Source: Pseudomonas sp. RIT-PI-AD
GTDB taxonomy: Bacteria > Pseudomonadota > Gammaproteobacteria > Pseudomonadales > Pseudomonadaceae
Assembly (NCBI RefSeq): GCF_025642785.1
Contig: NZ_JANZKU010000002.1
Coordinates: forward strand, 1 to 64,000
Direction: 5' to 3'
Length of the DNA stretch: 64,000 nucleotides
In this document: piece by piece, positions 1 to 9,394 of the stretch
Position numbering within the stretch: position 1 is the stretch's first letter
How the letters are laid out: each line of letters starts with the position of its first letter
Translations under genes and position numbers: made by a program
The notes under the pieces: generated by a model
Seen by the model: the letters and a program-made list of their open reading frames with translations, nothing else
Told to the model about the DNA's origin: nothing
Databases searched by the model: none

Positions 1-43
1 AGCCGCGCGCCTCAAGCAATTGGTGGACAGCTTCCGCATCTGA
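1..43 (+). CDS. 3' end of a methyl-accepting chemotaxis protein gene (partial)
   Basis: An open frame enters from the left edge and stops with TGA at 41-43. It encodes only ARLKQLVDSFRI. This short tail matches the way Pseudomonas chemoreceptors usually end: a hydrophobic helix after the signalling hairpin, of the form L..LV..FR(I/V). The complete chemoreceptor at 47191-48819 ends in [10 protein letters not shown], which supports the reading. Only a dozen residues are visible, so the assignment rests on the tail pattern alone. Confidence 0.5.
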   Translation, partial: AARLKQLVDSFRI

Positions 44-66
44 GGCGGTAAGCGCCAGGCGGCGAC

Positions 67-89
67 GCCCGGCCGGCCAAGGACCGGGC
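67..89. terminator. Possible hairpin between convergent genes
   Basis: GCCCGG (67-72) and CCGGGC (84-89) can form a 6-bp stem with an 11-nt loop, between the chemoreceptor stop and the convergent lipoprotein gene. No T-tract follows on either strand, so a terminator role is only suggested by position. Confidence 0.25.
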
Positions 90-110
90 CGGACGCGCCG
101 CGCAATCAGC

Positions 111-1061
111 CTAGTCGAATATCTTTCGATCCGGCTCGCGCGCCGGATCGCCGCAGGATTCCCGCGGCAGCAGGGTAGGCGGCGGGCACTGGCGCAGGTC
201 GCCGACCAGCGCATCGGTGCGCTGCCGGTAATGCGCGGCGCTTTCACCCTCGGACGGCTCGCCCAGGGCGGTGACGAAGCGATATTCGATTTCCCGCAGC
301 TTTCCGTTGGCGCTGAAGGTGCTCTGGTACTGGACGACCAGCCGCCGCGCCTGGAGATCGACGCTGACCAAGACCGGCCGCATGGGCACCGGAATCACCG
401 CGCCGGACTTATACCTCAGCATCAGAAAGGGTTGGTCCGGCGACGGCAGCGCCAGGGTCTGGATGCGCCCATCCTCGGCTTTCAGGCGCAGGCGGGCACC
501 GTCCGGCAAGTAGCTGTCCAGGCGATGGCCCTGGTCCACCCGGTGCGCGCCGACGCAGGGGACGAAGGTGTATTCCGGTTCCCGTGCGTGGGGGCCGGCG
601 TACTTCATGCGCCCCTCGCTATCGGCGCTCAGGCTGCGCAGGGGCCGCGCGGCACCCCGGGCATCCTTGACCGCCAGCACCTCGCCGCCGCGGACGAACA
701 GGCCGGTATAGGGGAACCAGGAGGTTCGCTGGTTCTCGCCGCCGCCATGGGGCTGGCAACTGCGGTCCTGGGCCGGATCGTCGCTCGCCTTCAGCGGCGG
801 CTCGCCCACGTCGGCCAGGGTCAAGGTGCCGTCGGCGTCGATGTCGTAGGTGAGCTTGGTGAACGTCGACCAATAGCTGCCGGAGCTGTCCTGGGCCTGT
901 AGCAGCACGAAGGCGAAGGGCGTGTAGTTGGTCTGCTCCGGCGCGGTCTGCGGGTCCTTGAGCGACGCGCAGGCCCCGAGCAGGGCCAGGGCGCAAAGCA
1001 TCGCGGTCTGCCGAACAGGGGCGAGAGCGGGAAGGCGGGCGGTCATCGACGAAATCCTCAT
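111..1061 (-). CDS. Predicted lipoprotein of unknown function
   Basis: 316 residues. The N-terminus has a basic stretch, a hydrophobic segment (about residues 19-30) and a lipobox LGAC with the lipidated cysteine at residue 31, so the protein is exported and membrane anchored. An alternative start at Met6 (position 1046) would give a shorter, more typical signal peptide. The mature part is about 285 residues, mixed charged and aromatic, with a Cys-rich C-terminus (CPPP...ESCGD). I do not recognise a family. It stands alone, convergent to the partial chemoreceptor gene and divergent from the ribose operon. Confidence 0.7.
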   Translation of the reverse strand: MRISSMTARLPALAPVRQTAMLCALALLGACASLKDPQTAPEQTNYTPFAFVLLQAQDSSGSYWSTFTKLTYDIDADGTLTLADVGEPPLKASDDPAQDRSCQPHGGGENQRTSWFPYTGLFVRGGEVLAVKDARGAARPLRSLSADSEGRMKYAGPHAREPEYTFVPCVGAHRVDQGHRLDSYLPDGARLRLKAEDGRIQTLALPSPDQPFLMLRYKSGAVIPVPMRPVLVSVDLQARRLVVQYQSTFSANGKLREIEYRFVTALGEPSEGESAAHYRQRTDALVGDLRQCPPPTLLPRESCGDPAREPDRKIFD

Positions 1062-1268
1062 TCGGGAAAGGCATCTGGACAGGCGCGGGGATCGCTAGCA
1101 GCTCGATCGCCAGGAACGAAACGCTGCAGACTTCGGCCCCGAGGAGCCACCAAACGTTCCCTCCGGCGTGCACCCTGAATCGCGCGATGCGACCCGCCGG
1201 GTGAAGGGAAGGTCATGAAGAGGCGATTCTCGCCGATGGAAAAGCTGCCGGCCAGCATTTCGCCTGCG

Positions 1269-1298
1269 TTGACAAACCGCGGACAGCCCTCACATAGT
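1269..1298 (+). promoter_or_regulatory. Sigma-70 promoter of the rbs operon
   Basis: A consensus -35 box TTGACA lies at 1269-1274. CATAGT (4 of 6 to TATAAT) lies at 1293-1298 after an 18-bp spacer. The operator palindrome starts 9 bp downstream, so transcription would begin inside or beside it, the usual layout for repression. Confidence 0.65.
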
Positions 1299-1306
1299 TT
1301 CGCCAC

Positions 1307-1318
1307 GCAAACGTTTGC
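1307..1318. promoter_or_regulatory. LacI-family (RbsR) operator
   Basis: GCAAACGTTTGC is a perfect 12-bp palindrome centred on the CG step, the hallmark of LacI/GalR-family operators. It sits just downstream of the -10 box of the rbs promoter and about 43 bp before rbsB. The operon encodes its own LacI-family regulator (4925-5968), the obvious ligand-responsive repressor for this site. Confidence 0.75.
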
Positions 1319-1360
1319 CCCACGTTATTTCCCATAAGAACGACAAGAATGGAGTTCTCC

Positions 1361-2308
1361 ATGAAACTGCCCGTCCCGGCGCGCCTTCTCGCCCTCGCTG
1401 TCCTCGCCACCCTGCCGTTTTCCCCGGCCCACGCCGAAGCGCCCGCCAAGCCGAAGGTCGCCCTGGTGATGAAATCCCTGGCCAACGAATTCTTCCTGAC
1501 CATGGAAGACGGCGCCAAGGCCTACCAGAAAGAACATGCCGAGCAATTCGACCTGGTCTCCAACGGGATCAAGGACGAGTCGGATACCGCCAACCAGATT
1601 CGCATCGTCGAGCAGATGATCGTGTCCAGGGTCGATGCGCTGGTGATCGCGCCGGCGGACTCCAAAGCCCTGGTGCCGGTGGTCAAGAAGGCCATGGATG
1701 CCGGCATCCGGGTGGTCAACATCGACAACCGCCTGGACGCCGAGGTGCTCAAGAGCAAAGGCATCCAGGTACCCTTCGTCGGCCCGGACAATCGCAAGGG
1801 GGCGCGCCTGGTCGGCGAGTACCTGGCCAAGCGCCTGCAACCCGGCGACCAGGTCGGCATCATTGAGGGCGTATCCACCACCACCAACGCCCAACAGCGC
1901 ACCGCTGGCTTCAAGGATGCGATGGAAGGAGCCGGCATGAAGATCGTCTCGGTGCAATCCGGAGCCTGGGAAATCGACAAGGGCAACGCGGTGGCCTCCG
2001 CCATGCTCAACGAGTACCCCGACCTCAAGGCGCTGCTGGCCGGTAACGACAGCATGGCGCTGGGTGCGGTCTCGGCGATCCGCGCGGCGGGCAAGGCCGG
2101 CAAGGTGCAGGTGGTCGGCTACGACAACATCAAGGCGATCAAGCCGATGCTGAAGGACGGACGGGTCCTGGCGACCGCCGACCAGTTCGCCGCCAAGCAG
2201 GCGGTGTTCGGCATCGAAGCGGCGCTGAAGGCGCTCAAGGGCGAAGCGTCCCAGGGCGACGCCGAGGGCGTCATCGAAACCCCGGTCGAGCTGGTCACCC
2301 AACCCTAA
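1361..2308 (+). CDS. rbsB: Periplasmic D-ribose-binding protein RbsB
   Basis: Substrate-binding component of the ribose ABC importer, 315 residues. The signal peptide is residues 1-25 with cleavage after AHA. The mature chain has the sugar-binding (type I periplasmic binding protein) pattern: VALVMKSLANEFF near the start, DALVIAPADS, VVNIDNR, and GNDSMALGAVSAI near the hinge. An ATG at 1349 is also in frame, but GGAG at 1351-1354 is correctly spaced for the ATG at 1361, which also gives a cleaner signal peptide. It is first in the operon and followed by the ATPase and permease genes. Ribose rather than another pentose is inferred from the whole gene set (rbsK and rbsD). Confidence 0.88.
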   Translation: MKLPVPARLLALAVLATLPFSPAHAEAPAKPKVALVMKSLANEFFLTMEDGAKAYQKEHAEQFDLVSNGIKDESDTANQIRIVEQMIVSRVDALVIAPADSKALVPVVKKAMDAGIRVVNIDNRLDAEVLKSKGIQVPFVGPDNRKGARLVGEYLAKRLQPGDQVGIIEGVSTTTNAQQRTAGFKDAMEGAGMKIVSVQSGAWEIDKGNAVASAMLNEYPDLKALLAGNDSMALGAVSAIRAAGKAGKVQVVGYDNIKAIKPMLKDGRVLATADQFAAKQAVFGIEAALKALKGEASQGDAEGVIETPVELVTQP

Positions 2309-2378
2309 TCAGAGCGCTTCGCGGACCGCCGCGCGGGCATCGCCCCGCGCGGCGTCTTGGCGAGCGCGGAGACCCGCC

Positions 2379-3923
2379 ATGACGGCACGAGATCCCTTAC
2401 TCAGGGTCAGCGGTATCGGCAAGCACTACGCGCAGCCGGTACTCGCCGATATCGACTTGACCCTGATGCGTGGCGAGGTGCTCGCGCTGACCGGCGAGAA
2501 CGGCGCCGGCAAGAGCACCCTGTCGAAGATCATCGGCGGCCTGGTGCATCCCAGCACCGGCGACATGCAGTTCGAGGGCCGGCCCTATGCGCCGGCCAGC
2601 CGCGCCGACGCGGAGCGCCTCGGGGTGCGCATGGTGATGCAGGAGTTGAACCTGCTGCCGACCCTGAGCATCGCGGAGAACCTGTTCCTGGATAACCTGC
2701 CCAGCCGCGGCGGCTGGATCTCGCGCAAGCGCCTGCGCGAAGCGGCTACGCGCGCCATGGCCCAGGTCGGCCTGGAGGCGCTGGACCCGGACACGCCGGT
2801 CGGCGAACTGGGCATCGGCCATCAGCAAATGGTCGAGATCGCCCGCAACCTGATCGGCGACTGCCACCTGCTGATTCTCGACGAACCCACCGCGATGCTC
2901 ACCGCCCGGGAGGTCGATCTGCTGTTCGAGCAGATCGCCCGGCTGCGCGAGCGCGGCGTGGCGATCGTCTACATTTCCCACCGCCTGGAAGAGCTGGCGC
3001 AGGTCGCCCAGCGCGTCGCGGTACTGCGCGACGGCCGCCTGGTGGCGGTGGAACCGATGCCGGAGAACGACAGCCAGCATCTGGTGAACCTGATGGTCGG
3101 CCGCGAGCTGGGCGAGCACATCGACCTGGGCCCGCGGCGGATAGGCGCGCCGCTGCTCAGCGTGCGCGGCCTGGGCCGCGCGGACAAGGTCCGCGACGTC
3201 TCCTTCGAGGTCCGCAGTGGCGAGATCTTCGGCATTTCCGGGCTGATCGGCGCCGGCCGCACTGAGCTGCTGCGCCTGATCTATGGCGCCGACCCCGCCG
3301 ACAGCGGCAGCCTGGCCCTGGGCACGCCGCCGCGGGAGGTACGCATCGCCTCGCCGGCGGACGCGGTGAAGCAGGGCATCGCCCTGATCACCGAGGATCG
3401 CAAGGGCGAAGGCCTGCTGTTGCCGCACTCCATCAGCGCCAACATCGCCCTCGGCAACCTCGCGGAACTGTCCCGTCACGGCATCATCGACCACAAGGCC
3501 GAGACCGCCCTGGCCCAGCGCCAGATGGACGCCATGCGCATCCGCTGCTCGGGGCCGGGCCAGGCGGTGGGCGAGCTGTCCGGCGGCAACCAGCAGAAAG
3601 TGGTGATCGGCCGCTGGCTGGAAAGGGACTGCCAGGTGCTGCTGTTCGACGAGCCGACCCGCGGCATAGACGTCGGCGCCAAGTTCGACATCTATGCGCT
3701 GTTCGGCGAGCTGACCCGCCAGGGCAAGGCCCTGGTGGTGGTCTCCAGCGACCTGCGCGAGCTGATGCTGATCTGCGATCGCATCGGCGTGTTGTCCGCG
3801 GGGCGCCTGATCGACACCTTCGACCGCGACGACTGGAGCCAGGACGAGCTGCTGGCCGCCGCGTTCGCCGGCTACAACACCCGTGACGCGCTGCTCAGCG
3901 AACCCGCGGCACCCACCCCATGA
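2379..3923 (+). CDS. rbsA: Ribose ABC transporter ATPase RbsA
   Basis: 514-residue tandem ATPase that powers ribose import at the inner membrane. The N-terminal half has an intact Walker A (GENGAGKST, residues 39-47) and Walker B (LLILDEPTAML). The C-terminal half has a degenerate P-loop (GLIGAGRTE), as is normal for RbsA/MglA/XylG proteins, with a good signature LSGGNQQK and Walker B VLLFDEPTRGID. Start ATG 2379 follows GGAG at 2368-2371. The stop overlaps the rbsC start by four bases, so the two are translationally coupled. Confidence 0.9.
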   Translation: MTARDPLLRVSGIGKHYAQPVLADIDLTLMRGEVLALTGENGAGKSTLSKIIGGLVHPSTGDMQFEGRPYAPASRADAERLGVRMVMQELNLLPTLSIAENLFLDNLPSRGGWISRKRLREAATRAMAQVGLEALDPDTPVGELGIGHQQMVEIARNLIGDCHLLILDEPTAMLTAREVDLLFEQIARLRERGVAIVYISHRLEELAQVAQRVAVLRDGRLVAVEPMPENDSQHLVNLMVGRELGEHIDLGPRRIGAPLLSVRGLGRADKVRDVSFEVRSGEIFGISGLIGAGRTELLRLIYGADPADSGSLALGTPPREVRIASPADAVKQGIALITEDRKGEGLLLPHSISANIALGNLAELSRHGIIDHKAETALAQRQMDAMRIRCSGPGQAVGELSGGNQQKVVIGRWLERDCQVLLFDEPTRGIDVGAKFDIYALFGELTRQGKALVVVSSDLRELMLICDRIGVLSAGRLIDTFDRDDWSQDELLAAAFAGYNTRDALLSEPAAPTP

Positions 3924-4921
3924 GCCAGGATCCCCCGATGAAAACGACTTCCGCGACCGTCCCGGGCAAGCGCAGCGCCGCCTACCTCGGCCTCGGCACC
4001 TACCTCGGACTGGCCGGCGCATTGCTGGCGATGATCGTGCTGTTCTCCTGCCTGAGCAGCCACTTCCTTTCCTACGACACCTTCACCACCCTGGCCAATC
4101 AGATTCCCGACCTGATGGTGCTGGCGGTGGGCATGACTTTCGTCCTGATCATCGGCGGCATCGACCTGTCGGTGGGCTCGGTACTGGCGCTGGCGGCGTC
4201 GGCGGTGAGCGTGGCGATGCTCGGCTGGGGCTGGGGCGTACTGCCCTCGGCGCTGCTGGGCATGGTCTGCGCCGCGGCGGCCGGCACCCTGACCGGTTCG
4301 ATCACCGTGGCCTGGCGCATCCCGTCGTTCATCGTCTCGCTCGGGGTCCTGGAAATGGCCCGCGGGGTCGCCTATCAACTGACCGACTCCCGCACCGCCT
4401 ACATCGGCGATGCCTTCGCCTGGCTCTCCAACCCGCTGGCGCTGGGCATCGCGCCGTCCTTCCTGATCGCCCTGGCGGTGATCCTGGTGGCCCAGGCGGT
4501 GCTGACCCGCACGGTATTCGGCCGTTACCTGATCGGCATCGGCACCAACGAGGAAGCCGTGCGCCTCGCCGGCATCAACCCCAAGCCCTACAAGATCCTG
4601 GTATTCAGCCTGATGGGCCTGCTCGCCGGACTCGCCGCGCTGTTCCAGATTTCCCGCCTGGAGGCGGCCGATCCCAATGCCGGCTCCGGCCTGGAGCTGC
4701 AGGTGATCGCCGCGGTGGTGATCGGGGGCACCAGCCTGATGGGCGGTCGCGGCTCGGTCATCAGCACCTTCTTCGGCGTTCTGATCATTTCGGTGCTGGC
4801 GGCGGGCCTGGCACAGATCGGTGCCAGCGAGCCGACCAAACGCATCATCACCGGCGCGGTGATCGTCATCGCGGTGGTGCTGGACACTTACCGCAGCCAT
4901 CGCGCCAGCCGTCGCGGCTAG
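3920..4921 (+). CDS. rbsC: Ribose ABC transporter permease RbsC
   Basis: 333-residue very hydrophobic inner-membrane permease of the sugar (AraH/RbsC) family. It shows the family patterns GGIDLSVGSV after the third segment and GGTSLMGGRG near the last third, typical of this permease class. The ATG overlaps the rbsA stop (ATGA). A second in-frame ATG at 3938 (MKTTSA) is an alternative start. It is followed three bases later by the regulator gene, as in a single transcript. Confidence 0.9.
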   Translation: MSQDPPMKTTSATVPGKRSAAYLGLGTYLGLAGALLAMIVLFSCLSSHFLSYDTFTTLANQIPDLMVLAVGMTFVLIIGGIDLSVGSVLALAASAVSVAMLGWGWGVLPSALLGMVCAAAAGTLTGSITVAWRIPSFIVSLGVLEMARGVAYQLTDSRTAYIGDAFAWLSNPLALGIAPSFLIALAVILVAQAVLTRTVFGRYLIGIGTNEEAVRLAGINPKPYKILVFSLMGLLAGLAALFQISRLEAADPNAGSGLELQVIAAVVIGGTSLMGGRGSVISTFFGVLIISVLAAGLAQIGASEPTKRIITGAVIVIAVVLDTYRSHRASRRG

Positions 4922-4924
4922 CCC

Positions 4925-5968
4925 ATGGCCACCCTCAAAGACGTCGCGGCCCTGGCGGGGATTTCCTACACCACGGTGTCCCACGTGATCAACAACACCC
5001 GCCCGGTGAGCCCCGCCGTGCGGGTCAAGGTGGAAGCCGCGATAGCCCGGCTCAACTACGTGCCCAGCGGCGTGGCGCGCTCGCTCAAGGCCCGGGCCAC
5101 CTCCACCATTGGCCTGTTGGTGCCGAACGGCATCAACCCCTATTTCGCCGAACTGGCCAGGGGCATCGAGGATTACTGCGAGCGCAACGGCTACAGCGTG
5201 ATCCTGTGCAATTCCGACGACGATCCGACCAAGCAGCGTAATTACTTGCGGATATTGCTGGAGAAGCGCATCGACGGACTGATCCTCGCCTCCGGCGGCG
5301 AGGACGCCGGTTTCGCGCAAGCCCTGGGTGCGGTGCGCATCCCCCGGGTGGTGGTCGACCGCGGACTGGACGGAGTGGAGGCCGACACCCTGCGCATCGA
5401 CCACGAACTGGGCGGCTACCTAGCCACCCGCCACCTGATCGAACTGGGTCATCGCGCCATCGCCTGCATCTGCGGACCTGCCCACACCGGCGTGGCGAAG
5501 CTAAGGGTGCGGGGCTATCGCCGCGCCCTGGACGAGATCGGCCTGGCGCCGCCCGCCGACTATCTCCTGGAAACCGATTTCAGCAGCCCCGGTGGCTACC
5601 GCGCCGCCGCGCAACTCCTGGACGGCGCTGCGATGCCCAGTGCGATCTTCGCCGGCAACGACATGATCGGCATCGGCGTCCTGCGCGCCGCCGCCGAGCG
5701 GGGCCTGCGCGTGCCCGAGCAACTGTCGGTGATCGGCTTCGACGACATCCAGATGAGCCGCTACGTCTACCCCGCGCTCAGCACGGTCGGGCAGTCGATC
5801 CTGCGGCTCGGCGAAATGGCCGCCGAACGGCTGCTGGCCCTCATCGCCGCGCCGAGGGCGGATGCGAAAGGGCATACCCATATCGTCGCGCCGGCCCTGG
5901 TCCTGCGCGAATCCACCGCGCCACCGGCTGGCGCGGACCCCACCAACAGGCACGGAGGAGGGCGCTGA
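4925..5968 (+). CDS. rbsR: LacI-family transcriptional regulator RbsR
   Basis: 347 residues. The N-terminal helix-turn-helix reads [20 protein letters not shown] and is followed by the hinge helix region PSGVARSLK. Residues from about 60 on form a periplasmic-binding-protein-like effector domain ([26 protein letters not shown]). The probable effector is ribose or a ribose phosphate. It lies inside the operon whose promoter carries a LacI-type palindrome at 1307-1318, so it most likely controls its own transcription. Its gene is 3 bp after rbsC and 2 bp before rbsK. Confidence 0.88.
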   Translation: MATLKDVAALAGISYTTVSHVINNTRPVSPAVRVKVEAAIARLNYVPSGVARSLKARATSTIGLLVPNGINPYFAELARGIEDYCERNGYSVILCNSDDDPTKQRNYLRILLEKRIDGLILASGGEDAGFAQALGAVRIPRVVVDRGLDGVEADTLRIDHELGGYLATRHLIELGHRAIACICGPAHTGVAKLRVRGYRRALDEIGLAPPADYLLETDFSSPGGYRAAAQLLDGAAMPSAIFAGNDMIGIGVLRAAAERGLRVPEQLSVIGFDDIQMSRYVYPALSTVGQSILRLGEMAAERLLALIAAPRADAKGHTHIVAPALVLRESTAPPAGADPTNRHGGGR

Positions 5969-5970
5969 AC

Positions 5971-6900
5971 ATGCAAGCGCAGGTAGTGGTGATCGGCAGC
6001 CTCAACATGGACTTGGTGGCGCGCGCACCTCGTCTGCCACGGGCCGGGGAAACCCTGGCCGGCGAGTCCTTCGTCACCTTGCCCGGCGGCAAGGGCGCGA
6101 ATCAGGCCGTGGCCGCGGCGCGGCTGGGCGCGCGGGTGGCGATGGTCGGCTGTATCGGCGACGACGCCCACGGGCAGCAATTGCGCGACGGCCTGTTGGC
6201 CGAGGGCATCGAATGCTCGGCATTGACCCGGATCGAGCGCTGCTCCAGCGGCACCGCCTTGATCGTGGTGGACGACAGCAGCCAGAACGCCATCGTCATC
6301 GTCGCCGGGGCCAATGCCGAGTTGAGCCCACAGCGGGTAAGCGACTGCGAGGGGTTGCTGGAAGCGGCGCAGGTGGTGATCTGCCAATTGGAAGTGCCGA
6401 CGGAAACCGTGGCCCATGCCCTGGAGCGCGGTCGCGCCCTGGGCAAAACGGTCATCCTCAACCCGGCGCCGGCCAGCGAAGCGCTGCCGGCGCATTGGTA
6501 TCCCTGGATCGATTACCTGATTCCCAACGAGAGCGAAGCGGCCTTGCTCAGCGGCTTGCCGGTGGACTCGCTGGAAAGCGCCCTGGCCGCCGCCGAGCAC
6601 CTGCGCAAGGCCGGCGCGGCGAAGGTGATCCTGACCCTCGGCGCGCGTGGCGCGCTGTTCGTCGATGCCGATGGCCACCGGCACTTCCCCGCGCCGAGCG
6701 TGCGCGCGGTGGACACCACGGCCGCTGGCGATACCTTCGTCGGGGCGTTCGCCGCGGCTCTCTCGCGGGGCTGCAGCGAGGCCCGGGCGATCCGTTTCGG
6801 GCAGAGCGCCGCCGCGCTTTCGGTCACCCGTGCCGGCGCGCAGCCCTCGATTCCCTACCTGGCGGAAGTGGAAGCTTCCGAAATGGGGAGCGATGCATGA
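5971..6900 (+). CDS. rbsK: Ribokinase RbsK
   Basis: 309-residue PfkB-family sugar kinase that would phosphorylate cytoplasmic ribose to ribose 5-phosphate. Seen in the sequence: the N-terminal [11 protein letters not shown], the first PfkB signature region [16 protein letters not shown], and the C-terminal signature [13 protein letters not shown] with the catalytic aspartate in AAGD. GGAGGAGGGCG precedes the ATG at 5971. The stop overlaps the rbsD start (ATGA), coupling kinase and mutarotase. Confidence 0.9.
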   Translation: MQAQVVVIGSLNMDLVARAPRLPRAGETLAGESFVTLPGGKGANQAVAAARLGARVAMVGCIGDDAHGQQLRDGLLAEGIECSALTRIERCSSGTALIVVDDSSQNAIVIVAGANAELSPQRVSDCEGLLEAAQVVICQLEVPTETVAHALERGRALGKTVILNPAPASEALPAHWYPWIDYLIPNESEAALLSGLPVDSLESALAAAEHLRKAGAAKVILTLGARGALFVDADGHRHFPAPSVRAVDTTAAGDTFVGAFAAALSRGCSEARAIRFGQSAAALSVTRAGAQPSIPYLAEVEASEMGSDA

Positions 6901-7301
6901 AGAAAACCCCTTTGCTCAATATCGCCCTGTCCCGGGTCATCGCCGGGCTGGGACACGGCGACATCCTGGTGATCGGCGATGCCGGCCTCCCGCTGCCGCC
7001 CGGCGTGGAACTGATCGACCTGGCGCTCACCCGTGGCATGGTCGATTTCGTCAGCGCGTTGGAAGCGATCCTCAGCGAGATGCAGGTGGAACGCCACCTG
7101 CTCGCCAGCGAAACGCTGGCCGAGGCGCCACCGGCGCTGGCGGCCATCGAGCGCTTGCACGAAGGGGGCGCCCTGGGCGAGCGGCGCACGCTCGACCACG
7201 CGGCATTCAAGACCCTCAGCCGCGAGGCGCGGGTATTGGTGCGAACGGGCGAATGCCAGCCCTACAGCAACATCGCCCTGGTGGCCGGCGTAGTCTTCTG
7301 A
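6897..7301 (+). CDS. rbsD: D-ribose pyranase (mutarotase) RbsD
   Basis: 134 residues, the usual RbsD length. The N-terminus MKKTPLLN and the segment [21 protein letters not shown] match the RbsD/FucU family, including the histidine and aspartate of GHGD that belong to the active site. The enzyme interconverts ribose pyranose and furanose, supplying the form used by RbsK. The start codon overlaps the rbsK stop. It lies after the kinase, whereas in E. coli rbsD is the first gene of the operon. Confidence 0.88.
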   Translation: MKKTPLLNIALSRVIAGLGHGDILVIGDAGLPLPPGVELIDLALTRGMVDFVSALEAILSEMQVERHLLASETLAEAPPALAAIERLHEGGALGERRTLDHAAFKTLSREARVLVRTGECQPYSNIALVAGVVF

Positions 7302-7415
7302 GGCACGCGCGCCGGTGGCCGCACCAAGGGCGCGGCGCCAGGCCGGCAGGATGCAGCATTTCGATCGGCGGGCACGTCATCAGGACGGATTCCGCCTCAC
7401 ACTGACGAGGGAACG

Positions 7416-8441
7416 ATGAAGACCGTTATCCACTATCTACGCACTATCTTGGGGAGTCTGCTGCTCTTGAGCCTGACCGCTACCGCCAGTTGGGCCCAGG
7501 AGGGCCGGCGCGACCTGATCATCGACACCGACCCCGGCGCCGACGACCTCATCGCCCTGTTGTTCGCCCTGGCCTCGCCGGAGGAGCTGAACATTCGCGC
7601 CATCACCACCGTGGCCGGCAACGTGCGCCTGGACAAGACCTCGCGCAACGCCCGGCTGGCCCGCGAATGGGCCGGTCGCGAGGAAATCCCGGTGTACGCC
7701 GGGGCGCCCACGCCGTTGGTGCGCGCGCCCATCTACGCGGCGGATGTCCATGGCGCCGAAGGCCTGCCGGTACCGGTTCACGAACCGAAGAAGGGCCTGG
7801 AGCCAACGAATGCCGTCACCTACCTGATCGACACCCTGCGCGCGGCCCCGCCGAAGAGCATCACCCTCGCCATGCTGGGTCCGCAGACCAACCTGGCGCT
7901 GGCGCTGATCCAGGCGCCGGATATCGTCGCCGGGCTCAAGGAAGTGGTGATCATGGGCGGCGCCCACTTCAACGGCGGCAACATCACACCGGTGGCCGAA
8001 TTCAATCTGTACGCCGACCCCCACGCGGCCCAGGTGGTGCTCGCCAGCGGCGTGCCGCTCACCTACATCCCCCTGGACGTGACCCACAAGATCCTGACCA
8101 GCCAGGCACGCATCGGCAAACTCGAGGCCCTGGGCAACAACGCCGGCAAACTGTCCGCGGACATCCTCAACGAATACGTGAAGCGCGACATGGACCACTA
8201 CGGCTTGCCGGGCGGGCCGATCCACGACGCCAGCGTGATCGCCTACCTGCTGCGTCCGGAGCTGTTCTCCGGCAAGTCGATCCACATGGAGATCGACAGC
8301 CGCGAAGGGCCGACCTTCGGCCAGACCATCGCCGACTGGTACAACAGCCTGCAACGCCCGAAGAACGTGATCTGGATCGAGGAGGGCGACGCCGAGGGCT
8401 TCTTCGAGCTGCTCACCGAGCGCCTGGCCCGGCTGCACTGA
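7416..8441 (+). CDS. nuh: Exported purine/pyrimidine nucleoside hydrolase
   Basis: 341 residues. Residues 1-27 form a signal peptide (cleavage after SWA). The mature protein then begins with the nucleoside hydrolase calcium-binding motif DTDPGADD (residues 37-44). Other family marks are GNVRLDKT, MGGAHFNGGN...EFNLYADPHAA, and IHDASVIAYLL with the late catalytic histidine. The enzyme splits N-glycosidic bonds of nucleosides to base plus ribose. Its export signal and its place 114 bp after rbsD suggest that it releases ribose in the periplasm for RbsB. It has its own ribosome site (GAGGGA before ATG). Confidence 0.85.
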   Translation: MKTVIHYLRTILGSLLLLSLTATASWAQEGRRDLIIDTDPGADDLIALLFALASPEELNIRAITTVAGNVRLDKTSRNARLAREWAGREEIPVYAGAPTPLVRAPIYAADVHGAEGLPVPVHEPKKGLEPTNAVTYLIDTLRAAPPKSITLAMLGPQTNLALALIQAPDIVAGLKEVVIMGGAHFNGGNITPVAEFNLYADPHAAQVVLASGVPLTYIPLDVTHKILTSQARIGKLEALGNNAGKLSADILNEYVKRDMDHYGLPGGPIHDASVIAYLLRPELFSGKSIHMEIDSREGPTFGQTIADWYNSLQRPKNVIWIEEGDAEGFFELLTERLARLH

Positions 8442-8681
8442 GCCGCTGCATGCGCCTCCTGACATCCCGCTCCCGGCCTGCGTCGATACTTCTGCCGGAC
8501 CGGGAACGCAGCCTCGCGTTCTGGGCGGCGTGCGGTTAGACGGCGGGCGCTTTTCGCGGGACGGGGAGGGCGGCGGACACCGACAAGCGGGGAGTGTTAC
8601 GTCGTTTTTTTTGCCAACTGTTGCGCACCCCGGGGGAAAAGAGGCGTAGTGTTTGCCACGCGCTCGCACTCAAGGGAATGA

Positions 8682-9302
8682 ATGATGCTGCTTTCCGCCG
8701 ACTTGTTGATGGGCTTCGCGCTCTTCGCCTTCGTCACCTCGGTCACCCCCGGTCCCAACAACACCATGCTCCTGGCGTCGGGCGTGAACTACGGCTTCGC
8801 CCGCTCCATTCCCCATATCCTCGGCATCAGTTGCGGCTTTTTCGTCATGGTGCTCGCCGTCGGGCTCGGCCTGGGCGCGCTCTTCAAGGCCTATCCGGTG
8901 CTCTACAGCGTGCTGCGCTACGTCGGCGCCGCCTATCTGCTCTACCTGGCGTGGAAGATCGCCACCTCCGGCCCGGCCTCGAACGACCCCGAAAGCGAGG
9001 GGAAACCGCTGGGCTACTGGGCCGCCGCGGCGTTCCAGTGGGTCAACCCCAAGGCCTGGGTGATGGCGGTGGGCGCCATCAGCACCTACACGCCCATGCA
9101 GGGCTACTTCATCAATGTCCTGATCATTTCCGCCCTGTTCGCCCTGATCAACGCCCCCAGCGTCGGGGTCTGGGCCGGTTTCGGCAGCCTGTTGCGCGAT
9201 GTCCTGCGCGATCCGCGCTGGCTGCGCCTGTTCAACGTCACCATGGCGCTCCTGCTGGTAGCGTCGCTCTATCCGATCCTGATCGAGGACTTTTCCTCGT
9301 AG
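8682..9302 (+). CDS. ambA: LysE-family exporter AmbA
   Basis: 206-residue membrane protein with about six hydrophobic segments. The LysE/RhtB signature TSVTPGPNN is near residue 20. In P. aeruginosa the ambA product is the LysE-type transporter of the five-gene AMB cluster, and the next four genes here are ambBCDE in the same order, which fixes the identity. It probably exports the AMB antimetabolite or a precursor peptide. AAGGGA precedes the start. There is a 92-bp gap to ambB. Confidence 0.85.
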   Translation: MMLLSADLLMGFALFAFVTSVTPGPNNTMLLASGVNYGFARSIPHILGISCGFFVMVLAVGLGLGALFKAYPVLYSVLRYVGAAYLLYLAWKIATSGPASNDPESEGKPLGYWAAAAFQWVNPKAWVMAVGAISTYTPMQGYFINVLIISALFALINAPSVGVWAGFGSLLRDVLRDPRWLRLFNVTMALLLVASLYPILIEDFSS

Positions 9303-9394
9303 CCAAGCCTTCCGCTGAGCGCCGTCGTATCCGCTCGTATTCATAGCGGTCATGAAGAGTTCCGTCATTGCCCTGGACATGGAGGAGAGGCGCG

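Noticed and set aside
8600..8670. Search for a quorum-sensing (las/rhl) box or clear -35/-10 before ambA.
   Set aside because: TTGCGC and TAGTGT are 20 bp apart and no convincing dyad of the las/rhl type is visible, so no promoter is called.
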